A stretch of 64,000 nucleotides of DNA from Thalassomonas haliotis (GCF_028657945.1 NZ_CP059693.1:310001-374000), one strand, 5' to 3'. Shown: positions 16,583 to 25,896, numbered from the stretch's first letter. Numbers and translations are program-made. The notes: generated from the letters alone by a model not told the origin.

Positions 16583-17278
16583 ATGAAACATATAGAGCAA
16601 ATGATTGAGAAAATCGAGTCAATCGATTCTAAAGAAGGATTAAATGGTTTTTTTCAGGAAGTCGGGCAAACTTTTCATTATGCCTGGTCTGGTCTGGTGA
16701 TATTTGAACCCAGTTCCAGTAAGCATTTTATTCCGAAATTTTTCGGTGATGTTCCTGCCCGGCTGCGTACTTTTATTAGCAGGGACGACAACATCAAGCG
16801 CTATTGCCTTAATGAAAGCAAGCCGGTGGATTACCGAAAACTCTTACTGGAAAAAAAGGCGTTAACACCGTCAAATGAGACAGAGGCGGTATTTCCTTTG
16901 GAAGAGTGCCAGCTGGTTATTCCGGTAAATGGACTCGGCAGCGAGTTTGCCTGTTTGATCTTCTCTATGCCGGAGCAGCTGATGGAAGAAAAAATACTGG
17001 AAAAACTCGGTTGGTACTGGGTAATGTTGTCTCCTTTTATCTACTCAAGATATAGAAAAAAGGTGATGGAGCAGGTGACTAAGATGACCAAGAGAGAGCT
17101 GGAATGTATCAAATGGGCATCCGAAGGAAAAACTTCATGGGAAATCAGTCAGCTGCTTACCATTAGCCAAAGGACGGTTGATTTTCATCTGGCTAATTGT
17201 ATCACTAAAACCGATAGCATTAATCGCCAGCAAGCCGTGGTGAAATGTATCTTACATGGACATTTACTGGCGGTTTAA
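16583..17278 (+). CDS. LuxR-type regulator (orphan, no luxI nearby)
   Basis: The 231-residue protein ends with a LuxR/FixJ helix-turn-helix (about residues 165-228, with TKRELECIKWASEGKTSWEIS and TVDFHLANCITK). The N-terminal ~150 residues have the size of an autoinducer-binding domain but do not clearly keep the set of invariant residues of acyl-homoserine lactone receptors. No luxI-type synthase is present. The gene follows the tandem-repeat peptide gene by 38 bases. It may sense another ligand, possibly related to that peptide, which is inference from position. Confidence 0.85.
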   Translation: MKHIEQMIEKIESIDSKEGLNGFFQEVGQTFHYAWSGLVIFEPSSSKHFIPKFFGDVPARLRTFISRDDNIKRYCLNESKPVDYRKLLLEKKALTPSNETEAVFPLEECQLVIPVNGLGSEFACLIFSMPEQLMEEKILEKLGWYWVMLSPFIYSRYRKKVMEQVTKMTKRELECIKWASEGKTSWEISQLLTISQRTVDFHLANCITKTDSINRQQAVVKCILHGHLLAV

Positions 17279-18082
17279 ATAACCGGATCCCTTATCCTGA
17301 AAACTTGACGGAGCTATGCCGCCGGTTGACGTTATTGTGTCAGCAGTCCCGTTAACCCGGTTGCTATGTCACAGTACATTTGGCGGCTCCCTTTCATTAA
17401 TAATTCATCATCGCCAGCTTGGCAGGTTTCGTTTAAGCAGTATTTTAAAGCCATTATTATTTCCGGCGCCTGCTTTAGTGGCGTTTAGCTCCATAACCAG
17501 GTGAAAATATGCTGCATCAGGCAGCTTTTAATATGCTCCCGCTTGACCGGGTTCACGGGGTTGGCAATAGATTCTACGGAATGTTTCTCACTATCGGGTA
17601 AGTGCAAAGCCCATGCTTAGGTTTGCTTTTAGCCGAGACATAAAAGTCATCCTATGGGGCTCATTCTGTCATTTTATCCGACCACTTGGCCGGGCTTTTG
17701 CCGAAATTAAAGCTCTGCCGACAATCTTTACCTGGGCGTGCTTCTGCCCGTCAACATACTGGCTCTCCTGGTATTTGGCGTTTTTTGCAAGCGCTTTAAC
17801 CGGGTTTATAACAAGAGTCTGCTTATAAGAAATTTTACCTTATATTTTTTGAACCCGGGTGACTGGGGCGCAAGGCGAAGATCAGCGAGGTGTCATAAAT
17901 ACACTGAGTCGTTTGGCTGACATTTAAGTGTTAATCAGACACTTTTTTTGAGGTGGAATTTTCGGTTTTTAGCGTGTTTTTTTGGTTATGTATTTGTTTT
18001 TTATTGCTTTTGTTTTTGTGGTTTATTTGTTGCTATTTATCAAGAGAAATTAAAGATTATTTATCAATTGAGGATAACCAAG
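17279..18082. other. Intergenic region, 804 bp
   Basis: No intact gene is supported. Hydrophobic short frames around 17613-17920 on the plus strand lack ribosome binding sites. On the minus strand around 17500-17610 a frame reads like a protein tail (EKHSVESIANPVNPVKREH, ending TAA after TWLWS) without a start, possibly a relic. A terminator-like hairpin lies at 17926-17949. The promoter for the glycine-zipper gene should lie to its right. Confidence 0.35.
17926..17949 (+). terminator. Intrinsic terminator
   Basis: AAGTGT / ACACTT form a stem with a seven-base loop, followed directly by a run of seven Ts. It is well formed, but the nearest upstream plus-strand gene (LuxR-type) ends 650 bases earlier, so it may end an unrecognised transcript. 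Confidence 0.5.
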
Positions 18083-18460
18083 ATGAAAAGCAAAATATTA
18101 ATACTGACCGGTTTTTTGGTTTTGACGGCACCTGTGCAGGCGGATGAAATTGTCGAAGCCGTGCCCGATAACACTATAGGGCAGGCCGTTGGCGGCTGGA
18201 GTTCCTTTTTGATCGGCGGGGCTGTCGGCGGCCCGATAGGCGCGATAGTTGGCGGCATCGCCGGTGCCTGGACCGGGGGGAATATTCAGCAGGCAGCGGA
18301 CAAGAGTGAAAATGGTTACCTGGTGAAAGCAGAGGATGGCAGCACGCGATATATACGCTCTCCCAATCAGGCTTTTGCCGTTGGTGATCAGGTAAAAGTG
18401 ACCGGAATTCGCGTGATTGCTGATGAAAATCAAAGTAAGCGGACGGAAAATTCTCAATAA
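18083..18460 (+). CDS. Exported glycine-zipper protein
   Basis: The chosen ATG has a GAGGAT ribosome binding site, and the N-terminus then becomes a good signal peptide (MKSKILILTGFLVLTAPVQA). The 125-residue product contains a glycine-zipper membrane segment (about residues 38-72, GGAVGGPIGAIVGGIAGAW) followed by a short soluble domain. Glycine-zipper proteins of this kind sit in or near the outer membrane. There is no lipobox cysteine. Upstream in-frame codons would add a spurious hydrophobic stretch. Precise function unknown. Confidence 0.75.
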   Translation: MKSKILILTGFLVLTAPVQADEIVEAVPDNTIGQAVGGWSSFLIGGAVGGPIGAIVGGIAGAWTGGNIQQAADKSENGYLVKAEDGSTRYIRSPNQAFAVGDQVKVTGIRVIADENQSKRTENSQ

Positions 18461-18543
18461 TAGCCCTTTGCAGCGCTTTATCCCGACAGATCTGGTTATG
18501 GAAAGCGCAGGTTCTCGTTTGATTTTCACAGAAGGCTATATCA

Positions 18544-19158
18544 ATGACGACTTGTCTGGCAGCAAATGAAGTAGCGGTCGATGCCCAAATAAAACAGGCC
18601 GGACAAGGCCGTTTGCCGGGAGATCTGGCGATGTGGTTTTTTATCCTGATGGAGCTGACGGTTTTTGCGATTTTCTTTATCGGATTTGCCGTGGCAGAGC
18701 GCCTTAATCCCCAGCTCTTTAGCGGTGGTAGGGAAAGCTTACATGTCTGGGTAGGCCTGGTGTGTACCCTGACCTTAGTGATCAGCAGCTATTTTGTTGC
18801 CCTTGCCGTGGTCAAGGTGCGGGAAAATAACAATCCGGCGGCAAAAAAGCTGTTGTTAACGGCGTTATTGTTTGCCTGTGTTTATCTGGGAGCCAAGCTG
18901 TGGGAATACCGGCAGCTAATCGAGCTGGGATATGACTTGTCCACCAATACTTTTTATACCTTGTATTTTTTTACCACCGCCTTTCATTTTATGCATGTGC
19001 TGCTGGGTATGATTATTTTAGCTTATATGGCGCTCAAAACCGGCAAAAATGTCTATTCACAGCAAAATTGTCAAGGTTTTGAAGCCGGTGCTGCCTACTG
19101 GCATATGGTAGATCTGGTGTGGATATTGTTATTTTTTCTTGTTTATGTCGTTCATTAA
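18544..19158 (+). CDS. norE: NorE-like / heme-copper oxidase subunit III family protein
   Basis: The 204-residue membrane protein has five predicted helices and the subunit III pattern: LPGDLAMWFFILMELTVF near the start, a central AKLWEYRQLI and FHFMHVLLGM, and YWHMVDLVWILLFFLVY at the end. NorE-type proteins accompany nitric oxide reductases. The downstream NorF-like gene strengthens that reading. No norC/norB genes lie nearby, so it could also serve another oxidase. The symbol is tentative. Confidence 0.75.
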   Translation: MTTCLAANEVAVDAQIKQAGQGRLPGDLAMWFFILMELTVFAIFFIGFAVAERLNPQLFSGGRESLHVWVGLVCTLTLVISSYFVALAVVKVRENNNPAAKKLLLTALLFACVYLGAKLWEYRQLIELGYDLSTNTFYTLYFFTTAFHFMHVLLGMIILAYMALKTGKNVYSQQNCQGFEAGAAYWHMVDLVWILLFFLVYVVH

Positions 19159-19168
19159 GGAGAACCTG

Positions 19169-19435
19169 ATGTTGTCGAAACTCAGAGAATCTACCGGGAT
19201 ACATATATCGGCTGGCCTGTTGTTGATACTAACCCTGTTGAGTATCGGCCTGAGCCGTTATTATCCGGCCTCTTGGTGGCTGACCGTTACTTTGGTGTTG
19301 CTAACTATCATTAAGGGTCAACAGATCACAGATGTTTTTATGGAATTAAAGCATGCCCCGGGCAACTGGCGGTTTCTCCTGCTTGCCTATGCGGTGGTCA
19401 TCCCGATATTGCTGGGGGGGATTTTATATTTATAG
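19169..19435 (+). CDS. norF: NorF-like / prokaryotic cytochrome oxidase subunit IV family protein
   Basis: The ATG at 19169 has an AAGGAGA ribosome binding site; longer frames overlap norE without need. The 88-residue product has three hydrophobic helices and the central KGQQITDVFMELKHAP segment of the COX4/NorF family. It follows the norE-like gene by ten bases. It is likely a small accessory subunit of the same oxidase or reductase. Confidence 0.75.
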   Translation: MLSKLRESTGIHISAGLLLILTLLSIGLSRYYPASWWLTVTLVLLTIIKGQQITDVFMELKHAPGNWRFLLLAYAVVIPILLGGILYL

Positions 19436-19507
19436 GCAGGGGATTTATTTTACTTTGTCTTAGCTCATTTTGTTGTGTTTTAAGAAAAACCTTAAGGAAA
19501 AAGGACC

Positions 19508-19975
19508 ATGAATAAACTCAAGTTATTGCCGTTGGTATCAGGTATTGTGCTTTCATTTAGCTTGTTTGCTACAACGCCCGCCTTGGCGACAGAGCACCCG
19601 CACCAGCATGAAGCACAGGCGCTGATCCTGACCTTAAATCAGGGCAAGAAATGGCCGATTGATGAAAGTTTGCATACCGGGATGGCTGGAATAAAAAAGC
19701 TGATGTCGGCCTCTATCGGTGAAATTCACCATCATAAATTTAGCACTGAAAAATATCTCAACCTTGCAGGTGAGCTACAGGGGCAACTGGATTTTATATT
19801 TAAAAACTGCAATTTGCCTCCTGCTGCCGATGGCCAGCTGCATATCCTGCTTTCCGGTATGATCCAGGGAGTGGAGCAAATGAAAGGGCAGGAGCAACAG
19901 CGTGTCGGGGCGATCAAGATCATCAAAGCCTTGCATGCTTATCCTCAATATTTTGCCGACAGCAAGTGGCAGTAA
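19508..19975 (+). CDS. Exported protein of unknown function next to norEF-like genes
   Basis: The 155-residue protein has a clear signal peptide (cleavage probably after PALA, residue ~27) and a mature part that starts TEHPHQHEAQ and contains a second histidine cluster (GEIHHHKF). The histidines and a single pair of lysine-rich helices could bind metal or heme, but no motif proves it. The predicted fold is mostly helical. The gene follows the NorF-like gene by 72 bases on the same strand, so a role in nitrogen-oxide or respiratory biology is plausible but inferred. Confidence 0.7.
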   Translation: MNKLKLLPLVSGIVLSFSLFATTPALATEHPHQHEAQALILTLNQGKKWPIDESLHTGMAGIKKLMSASIGEIHHHKFSTEKYLNLAGELQGQLDFIFKNCNLPPAADGQLHILLSGMIQGVEQMKGQEQQRVGAIKIIKALHAYPQYFADSKWQ

Positions 19976-20089
19976 TTTTTTATAAGCCAAGGGCAAGGGG
20001 TGGCTGTTTTTTGAGCAGGGTCAAGTTGGCCTTCCTATACTTGTGGCATTCTATAATTATGATAGGGGTTGCCAAGAGTACAGGATGTT

Positions 20090-21571
20090 ATGGGGCGCAA
20101 TATAGATCAGCAGGAATATTCACCACAGGACTATTTTCTTTTTCAGCAGGCGCTTTATCGGCAGCTGGCAGAGCTTAAAGAAGTACTGCAGCAACCGTCT
20201 TTTGGCGAAGGGCCGCTCAGTTTGGGCGCCGAACTGGAAATGTACCTGGTAGACGATGAAGCCCAGGTCAGTTTAAGCAACCAGCTGCTATTAAAAGAGC
20301 TGGATGATCCGCAATTCCAGCATGAACTCAATCAATATAATCTTGAACTTAACCTGAGTTCGGTCCTGCAAAAAGGTAAACCTTTCACTGCGCTGCGCCA
20401 GGAAATCCTCACTAAAACCGGACATTTGGAAAAAGTTGCCCGCGGTCATGGCATCAATATAGTGCCCGTGGGTATATTGCCGACCCTCAGGGCGGAGCAC
20501 CTTAATACCGATTATATGACAGATGTGCCCCGCTATCATTGCCTGTCCAGGCACCTGTACCAGCAGCGGGGAGAAAATTTCCGGGTTAATATCAATGGTG
20601 AAGAACCGGTATCGGTTAACTTTGCCGATATCGGCTCGGAAGGGGCCAATACCTCTTTCCAGGTACATTTAATGACCTCCAAAGACAGCTTTGTACAGAT
20701 CTTTAATGCCGCGCAGCTGACCTCTCCCCTGGTGACTGCCATTGCCGGCAATTCTGGGATCTTTTTAGGCAATCGCTTATGGGATGAAACCCGGATTGCG
20801 CTCTTTAAACAGTCCATTGATATCCGGCTAACGGATGCTTTCCAGTGGCAGCAGCCGTCGCGGGTCAATTTTGGTCATGGCTGGTTGCGTGCCAGCCCGT
20901 GGGAGCTTTTTGCCGAAGCGGTTTCCCTGTACCCTGTGGTATTGCCTTATATGAACAGCGAAAGCTGTGAGGGCAAAGTGCCGGAGCTGGCGGAGTTATC
21001 CATGCATATGGGCACTATCTGGCCCTGGCACCGGCCGGTATTTTCCAACCAGGGCAATGGCCATGTCCGTATCGAGTTTCGGGCGATCCCCGCCGGCCCC
21101 ACCAGTGTGGATATGCTGGCCAATGCCGCCTTTGCCATAGGTCTGGCTTGCGGCCTGGGCTTAAACGGCGAGATAGACGATTTGATTGCTTTTATCCCGT
21201 TTCGTTTTGCCGAATATAATTTTTACCGGGCGGCGCAGCATGGGCTTGATGCCAGGATTTTATGGCCGCTGAACAATAATTATCACCCGGAAGAAGTCGC
21301 CATTGTTGATGTGATCCGGAAAATGCTGTCGGTGGCGGAAAAAGGTCTGCTGGTATTGGGAATAGTGCCGGATGAAATCAGCTTTTTTATTAATATAATC
21401 CGGCAGAGGCTGGAAGAAAAAGTTACCGGCGCCGTGTGGCAAAAACATACCCTGCGGACGCTGGAGCGGGATTTTGAAAAAGACCTTGCCTGCCAGAAAC
21501 TGGTGCAATTATATATAAAACATAGCCGCAGTTGCCGCCCGGTGGCGACCTGGGAGCGTATATGGCAATAG
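20090..21571 (+). CDS. GCS2-family carboxylate-amine ligase (glutamate-cysteine ligase type 2-like)
   Basis: The 493-residue protein, started at ATG 20090 (AGGA four bases upstream), matches the GCS2 (YbdK-like) family of ATP-dependent carboxylate-amine ligases. Shared segments include SLGAELEMYLVD near the N-terminus, NLELNLSS, SFQVHLM and the arginine-containing RIEFRAIPAGPT late in the chain. Members join an amino group to the gamma-carboxylate of glutamate or similar acids. The ORF overlaps the next gene, an AspA/AstE-type deacylase, by ten bases. The substrates cannot be read from sequence. It is longer than YbdK (~370 residues). Confidence 0.82.
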   Translation: MGRNIDQQEYSPQDYFLFQQALYRQLAELKEVLQQPSFGEGPLSLGAELEMYLVDDEAQVSLSNQLLLKELDDPQFQHELNQYNLELNLSSVLQKGKPFTALRQEILTKTGHLEKVARGHGINIVPVGILPTLRAEHLNTDYMTDVPRYHCLSRHLYQQRGENFRVNINGEEPVSVNFADIGSEGANTSFQVHLMTSKDSFVQIFNAAQLTSPLVTAIAGNSGIFLGNRLWDETRIALFKQSIDIRLTDAFQWQQPSRVNFGHGWLRASPWELFAEAVSLYPVVLPYMNSESCEGKVPELAELSMHMGTIWPWHRPVFSNQGNGHVRIEFRAIPAGPTSVDMLANAAFAIGLACGLGLNGEIDDLIAFIPFRFAEYNFYRAAQHGLDARILWPLNNNYHPEEVAIVDVIRKMLSVAEKGLLVLGIVPDEISFFINIIRQRLEEKVTGAVWQKHTLRTLERDFEKDLACQKLVQLYIKHSRSCRPVATWERIWQ

Positions 21572-22590
21572 TCTTCAGCGAAATCAGTTATTTTAAGGAT
21601 CCTTCCCCAGGTTCTTTGCCGATGGACTATCAGACATTTCTGCTATCTCTGGCGGGGCCGACCGTTATCGATATTACCGGGCAAGATGCCAGCCGCTGCC
21701 GGGTGATCACTAGCCTGTTACATGGCAATGAGCCGTCGGGTTTTATCGCCATTCATCGCTGGCTGACATCCGAGACGAGAAAACCTGCCACCAATATTCG
21801 CTTTATCATAGCCTCCACCGAGGCCGCCTGTCTATCTCCGTTGTTTAGCCACAGGTATATGCCTGGGGGCAAAGATCTCAACCGCTGTTTCGGCAGCCGT
21901 GAAAACAGCGGTTATTACCTCAGGGCCCGCCTGATTGCCGATGCTATCAATCGGGTCTCACCTGAAATCGTTGTTGACTTGCACAATACCTCGGGGTCGG
22001 GACCCGCTTTTGCCGCGTGTCATGGCATTAACGCGAATGTGCTGTCGTTAACGTCATTTTTTTGTGAAACCATTATTTTATCTGCCATCCGCCTCGGGGC
22101 ACTGTTAGAGCAGGATTTTTCCTGTCCTACCATTACCGTGGAATGCGGCGGCTGCAACGATGAACTTGCCCATGAACTTGCCTATGAAGGCATTTGTCAT
22201 ATTCTAACCTGTGAAACTACCCGCTATTTCCACCAGGAAAGAGAGGTTGAAGTTGTCTATCAACCCCACAGGTTACGGCTCAAGGGAGATATTAACTTAT
22301 CCTATGGCGGGCAATATTCAGGTGCCCCAGGCTTAACACTGAAAGCCGCTATAGAGCAATATAACTTCACCGGCGCCCGCAGGGGGGAAGTGTTAGGCTG
22401 GCTGGATCACCTGGGTCTGGATAATTTGCAGTTAACGGACGAACAGGGGAAAGACATTATCGGCGAATACTTTAGCGTATCAGGGCACCAGTTACTGTGT
22501 GCAACCGAGATGCGGATTTTTATGGCAACCGCAATAAGAGACATCGCCATCAATGATTGCCTGTTTTATGTGATTAAAACCGGGCATTAG
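21562..22590 (+). CDS. Succinylglutamate desuccinylase/aspartoacylase family zinc hydrolase
   Basis: From ATG 21562 the product is 342 residues. It has the family's zinc motif LLHGNEPSG (H and E ligands), KDLNRCFG with the substrate-binding arginine, and VVDLHNTSG with the third zinc-binding histidine. A late VECGG matches the catalytic glutamate region. The enzyme hydrolyses an amide bond of an N-acyl amino acid. It overlaps the GCS2 ligase gene, so ligation and hydrolysis may act on the same compound or the pair may make an unusual product. Its 3' end overlaps the end of the convergent VOC pseudogene. Confidence 0.82.
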   Translation: MAIVFSEISYFKDPSPGSLPMDYQTFLLSLAGPTVIDITGQDASRCRVITSLLHGNEPSGFIAIHRWLTSETRKPATNIRFIIASTEAACLSPLFSHRYMPGGKDLNRCFGSRENSGYYLRARLIADAINRVSPEIVVDLHNTSGSGPAFAACHGINANVLSLTSFFCETIILSAIRLGALLEQDFSCPTITVECGGCNDELAHELAYEGICHILTCETTRYFHQEREVEVVYQPHRLRLKGDINLSYGGQYSGAPGLTLKAAIEQYNFTGARRGEVLGWLDHLGLDNLQLTDEQGKDIIGEYFSVSGHQLLCATEMRIFMATAIRDIAINDCLFYVIKTGH

Positions 22591-23127
22591 TTATTATCTG
22601 CGTGTTTTCCCGGGCCTGTTCTGGAGTTAACGGGGAAATGATCTCAAACATATTGCCTTCGGGAGCAAGCACCAACAATAAATCTGCCGCCAGGTTAGTA
22701 TCCTGAAATATTCGCGGGGCTTGTATACCGCGCTGTTTCAGACAGCTTTGCAGCTCGGGTAACTTGGCCCGGGTAAAAAAGCCGAACTTATGATACCCGG
22801 GATATCCGGTGATTTTCCTGCGGGACCGTTGAGTGATTTTTTGTTAAAAACCTCGACCACAAACTTTCCCCGTTTCATTAATACCCCTTTGGTATTGCCG
22901 TCGGGGAAAGTAAAGGTTTTTACCCGTTCCAGCCGCTGGTACCAGGTGGCGAGCTCACTGTCAAAGCCGGCATCAAAAGCGATAAAGCTTTCCGGCAGGG
23001 AAATATCGTTGAAACAGCTGATGTTTTTGTCCGGCTTATCGGCAAAATTGACCTTTGCCTGGCTCAGGGCTGTAAAAATTAACAACACCGGCAGGATATG
23101 GGCTTTTGGCCTAAGGTGTATCATCAA
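22574..23127 (-). pseudogene. VOC (glyoxalase)-family exported protein interrupted by a frameshift
   Basis: The frame starting at 23127 has a signal peptide (HILPVLLIFTALSQAKV) and VOC-like content (ESFIAFDAGFDSELATWYQRL). It runs into nonsense near 22800 and stops at about 22738. In the next frame the family sequence continues at once: YHKFGFFTRAKLPELQSC, then LLLVLAPEGNMFEII, ending at TAA 22574-22576. A single-base deletion around CCCGGG at 22796-22802 explains it. It may be a true mutation or a sequencing error. It lies eight bases after the NTF2-like gene and is probably in its operon. Confidence 0.75.
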
Positions 23128-23135
23128 GTGTCCCG

Positions 23136-23606
23136 TTATTTATGCTTGCTGATCTCATGGTATTGCCATAAGACATTGAGAATTTGCCACTGCCCCTGAG
23201 CAGTTTTAACCAGGTGCATATAGTCTATCCAGTCATCGGCGCTGAGTTTTACCGAGGCAACACGCTGATCGATATCGAGTATTTCGATTTCCACCCTGGG
23301 GGTTTCGGGAAACTTATCTCCGCTCTTGTTATAGCTTTCCGCGACTTTCAGCATAGTTTCCCGGCTGGTTTCCATGATAAATTCTTGTCCTTTGCCAGCA
23401 GCCCAGTAGGTTCTTTTGACCAGCTTGGCATGCAGGGCCCCCGCCATCAACTCTTTTGAGCTGATATGTTGTGAAACGATATAGTTTTTTGCTGCCTCTT
23501 TTATCGCCTGCTGATCAGCCTGTAGTCGCTCTTTATGATTGAAAGGGTTTGCCATCAGGGTAAAAGAGGCCATGACAAGCAGGGCGGCACTGTATATAAA
23601 TTTCAT
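23136..23606 (-). CDS. Exported NTF2-like (lumazine-binding-type) protein
   Basis: The 156-residue protein has a signal peptide (MKFIYSAALLVMASFTLMA) and an NTF2-like domain of the putative lumazine-binding class: an N-terminal helix pair (IKEAAKNYIVSQHISS), then strands, ending QWQILNVLWQYH. The typical DWIDYMHLVKTAQGQWQI segment is present. Members are often small periplasmic binding or accessory proteins. The ATG has an AAGGAA ribosome binding site. It is divergent from the CadC-like regulator at 23806, making it a possible target of that regulator. Confidence 0.75.
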   Translation of the reverse strand: MKFIYSAALLVMASFTLMANPFNHKERLQADQQAIKEAAKNYIVSQHISSKELMAGALHAKLVKRTYWAAGKGQEFIMETSRETMLKVAESYNKSGDKFPETPRVEIEILDIDQRVASVKLSADDWIDYMHLVKTAQGQWQILNVLWQYHEISKHK

Positions 23607-23805
23607 CTTGTTTCCTTAATCTTTGTTGGTTTTTCATTGAACTGCCGGCAAAGTTTTATGCTGTTAAGTATGGGCTAAGCAAGCGATTGTTTAGGGTTAA
23701 CGAACAAGTTGTTATTTAACCGTATTTTGTGCGAAATTTTTCTGAAGGTTTTCTGAAACAAGCTTTCTAAAGCTGATTTTTATTGACTTAAAGCTGAAAA
23801 AGGTT

Positions 23806-25896
23806 ATGTTCAGCCTTTATCTTTCTTTACCTGTTTTATGCCTGATCGTGATGTCTGCAGCCGTTAAAAAATATCGCTTTTTACACTGGGAATTTGATTG
23901 TCAGCAGGACAGTCTCAGGCATGTCGACGAGCAGGTCAGCCAAAAACTTGAACCCCAGGCGGCGGCTTTACTGCTGTTGCTGATTGAGAACCGGGAAAAG
24001 GTTTTCTCCAAAGAAGAATTGAGCCGGGCCTTATGGCCGGATACTGTAGTGGAAGAAAACAGTGTTTATCAGTTGCTGACCAAATTGCGTAAAGTGCTCA
24101 GGGATCCGCCGAAACAGGCGCAGATTATTAAAACTTTTCCGAAGAAGGGTTATCGCCTTATTTGTGAGGTCAAGAGGTGCGAGGCAGGGGAAAGCGGGAC
24201 ACAAAGCGATGAAAAAATAAGAGAGCAGTTAGCAGTTCCGCAAGAACCGGAAAATACTTCAGGAGGTAAACAGGCAACAAATAAAAAGCAGGAAAAACGC
24301 TTTCAGTTAACCTTGATTACGGTTTTTTTCCTGTTGCTGGGTTTTACCGCTATTGCCTACTTTTCCATTCAATCACCGCAAGAAACACCTGTTAATTATT
24401 CTTCGCTAGAGCTGACCACGGCGCTCGGGCTGGAAAGTTGGCCTGCAGCTCATCCCCTTGATGGCAGCATTGTTTACATCAAAGATGGCCATCAGCTATG
24501 GCGCAAAGGGAAAAATACTTATGCCGAACAGATATTTGAAAGCCCGGACAGGTTGTTTTATCCGGCCTGGTCAATAAAGGGCGATAACATTGCCTTGTGG
24601 CAGTTGAAAAATACCGAGTGTTTATTAACCGTTAGGGATAAACAAGGCAATGAGCTCACCCGCTCCCCCCTGGTTAGATGTGACTATGTCGGGCGCTTGC
24701 TCTGGCTTGACGATAACCGCCTGCTAGCTATTTACCGAACAGCCGGGTTATATCGGGTCTTTCAATATGATGTGCCGGCAGGAACATTTACCGAGATCCC
24801 CTTGGTGCTCAACGAGGGAGAGCGCCTGAGAACTGTTGTAAAAGCCTGGCAGGACAAGATTTTTTATATCACAGTAGATGCAAATTACCACAGCCGTTTG
24901 ATCGACAAATCCGGTATCGCTTATTTAAGCTGGGATTATCCGGTGAAATTCGCCGCTTTCGACAGTAAACAGCAGAGATTATTGATTAACGATAAATCCA
25001 AACACCAGGGATTAAGCAGTTTCACACTCGACGGCCAGCAGCAAAATATTGCCCAAACCGCCCGGGGGATTTTTTCCGCCATTGCCGCCGACCACCAGGG
25101 AAACTTGTATGCTACGGTAGAAAACTGGCAGGTTAATATCCGGGATAAAGATAATCTGCCGGTATTTTCCAGCACCAGCCTGGATTATCTTCCGGTCAGT
25201 AATGCCCTGGGGGAAACCGCCTTTATGTCGCGACGCGGCGGCTTTTGCCAGATTTACCTGCATGAAGAGGGTAAGGTAAAACAACTATCGCACTTTAATA
25301 ATTATGATAAGGTAAAGTTTGTCCGCTGGAGTCCTGATTTAAGCTTGATTTTAACTAACCGTGATAACAGCGCCTATATCTATAACCGTAACGGCCTGGT
25401 AAACAGCTTTGCCCTTGTCACCCCTGATTTACCCGTCAGTTTCGGTTGGCTCAGCAAAGATAAAATTTATAGTTTTGACGGTGACTACCTCAGGTATTAT
25501 TTGTTATCAGGGCAGAAAGTTGCTGAATTTCAACTCGATGCAGACAATGTGTTTTATCAGGCCGATAAACAGCTGTGGTGGCTATTTAACAATAACCGCC
25601 TGTATGCGGTTGGCGGTGAGTTATTAGATACGGCACAATTGACCGAACAGCTAAAATTATCCGGACAGCAAGGCAGTAAGATCTCCGATATCCGTATGGT
25701 TGGCAATCGCATGTACTGGAAAAGCCGCTCCGATCACCAGGATTTTATCTGGCAATATCAACTCAATGATTCTGCACCTGCACTTATTAAGCGCGGCAGG
25801 TTTATCTGGAATTATGATGTTAATAGCGGTTTTGAATTATCGGTGGCGGTAAAAGAACATATCGAGGGCAATATCCGGTTTTATAAAAGTCATTAA
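23806..25896 (+). CDS. Membrane-bound CadC/ToxR-like transcriptional regulator
   Basis: The 696-residue protein has a winged helix (about residues 22-122; LEPQAAALLLLLIENREKV and FPKKGYRLICEV), a linker, a transmembrane helix (about 166-187) and a long periplasmic part of TolB-like strands with repeated W/Y-rich segments. It has the same design as the regulator at 13070. ATG 23806 has an AAAGG upstream; ATG 23851 would remove a hydrophobic start that is odd for a cytoplasmic DNA-binding domain, so the true start is uncertain. It faces the NTF2-like/VOC operon across a ~200-bp control region. Confidence 0.86.
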   Translation: MFSLYLSLPVLCLIVMSAAVKKYRFLHWEFDCQQDSLRHVDEQVSQKLEPQAAALLLLLIENREKVFSKEELSRALWPDTVVEENSVYQLLTKLRKVLRDPPKQAQIIKTFPKKGYRLICEVKRCEAGESGTQSDEKIREQLAVPQEPENTSGGKQATNKKQEKRFQLTLITVFFLLLGFTAIAYFSIQSPQETPVNYSSLELTTALGLESWPAAHPLDGSIVYIKDGHQLWRKGKNTYAEQIFESPDRLFYPAWSIKGDNIALWQLKNTECLLTVRDKQGNELTRSPLVRCDYVGRLLWLDDNRLLAIYRTAGLYRVFQYDVPAGTFTEIPLVLNEGERLRTVVKAWQDKIFYITVDANYHSRLIDKSGIAYLSWDYPVKFAAFDSKQQRLLINDKSKHQGLSSFTLDGQQQNIAQTARGIFSAIAADHQGNLYATVENWQVNIRDKDNLPVFSSTSLDYLPVSNALGETAFMSRRGGFCQIYLHEEGKVKQLSHFNNYDKVKFVRWSPDLSLILTNRDNSAYIYNRNGLVNSFALVTPDLPVSFGWLSKDKIYSFDGDYLRYYLLSGQKVAEFQLDADNVFYQADKQLWWLFNNNRLYAVGGELLDTAQLTEQLKLSGQQGSKISDIRMVGNRMYWKSRSDHQDFIWQYQLNDSAPALIKRGRFIWNYDVNSGFELSVAVKEHIEGNIRFYKSH

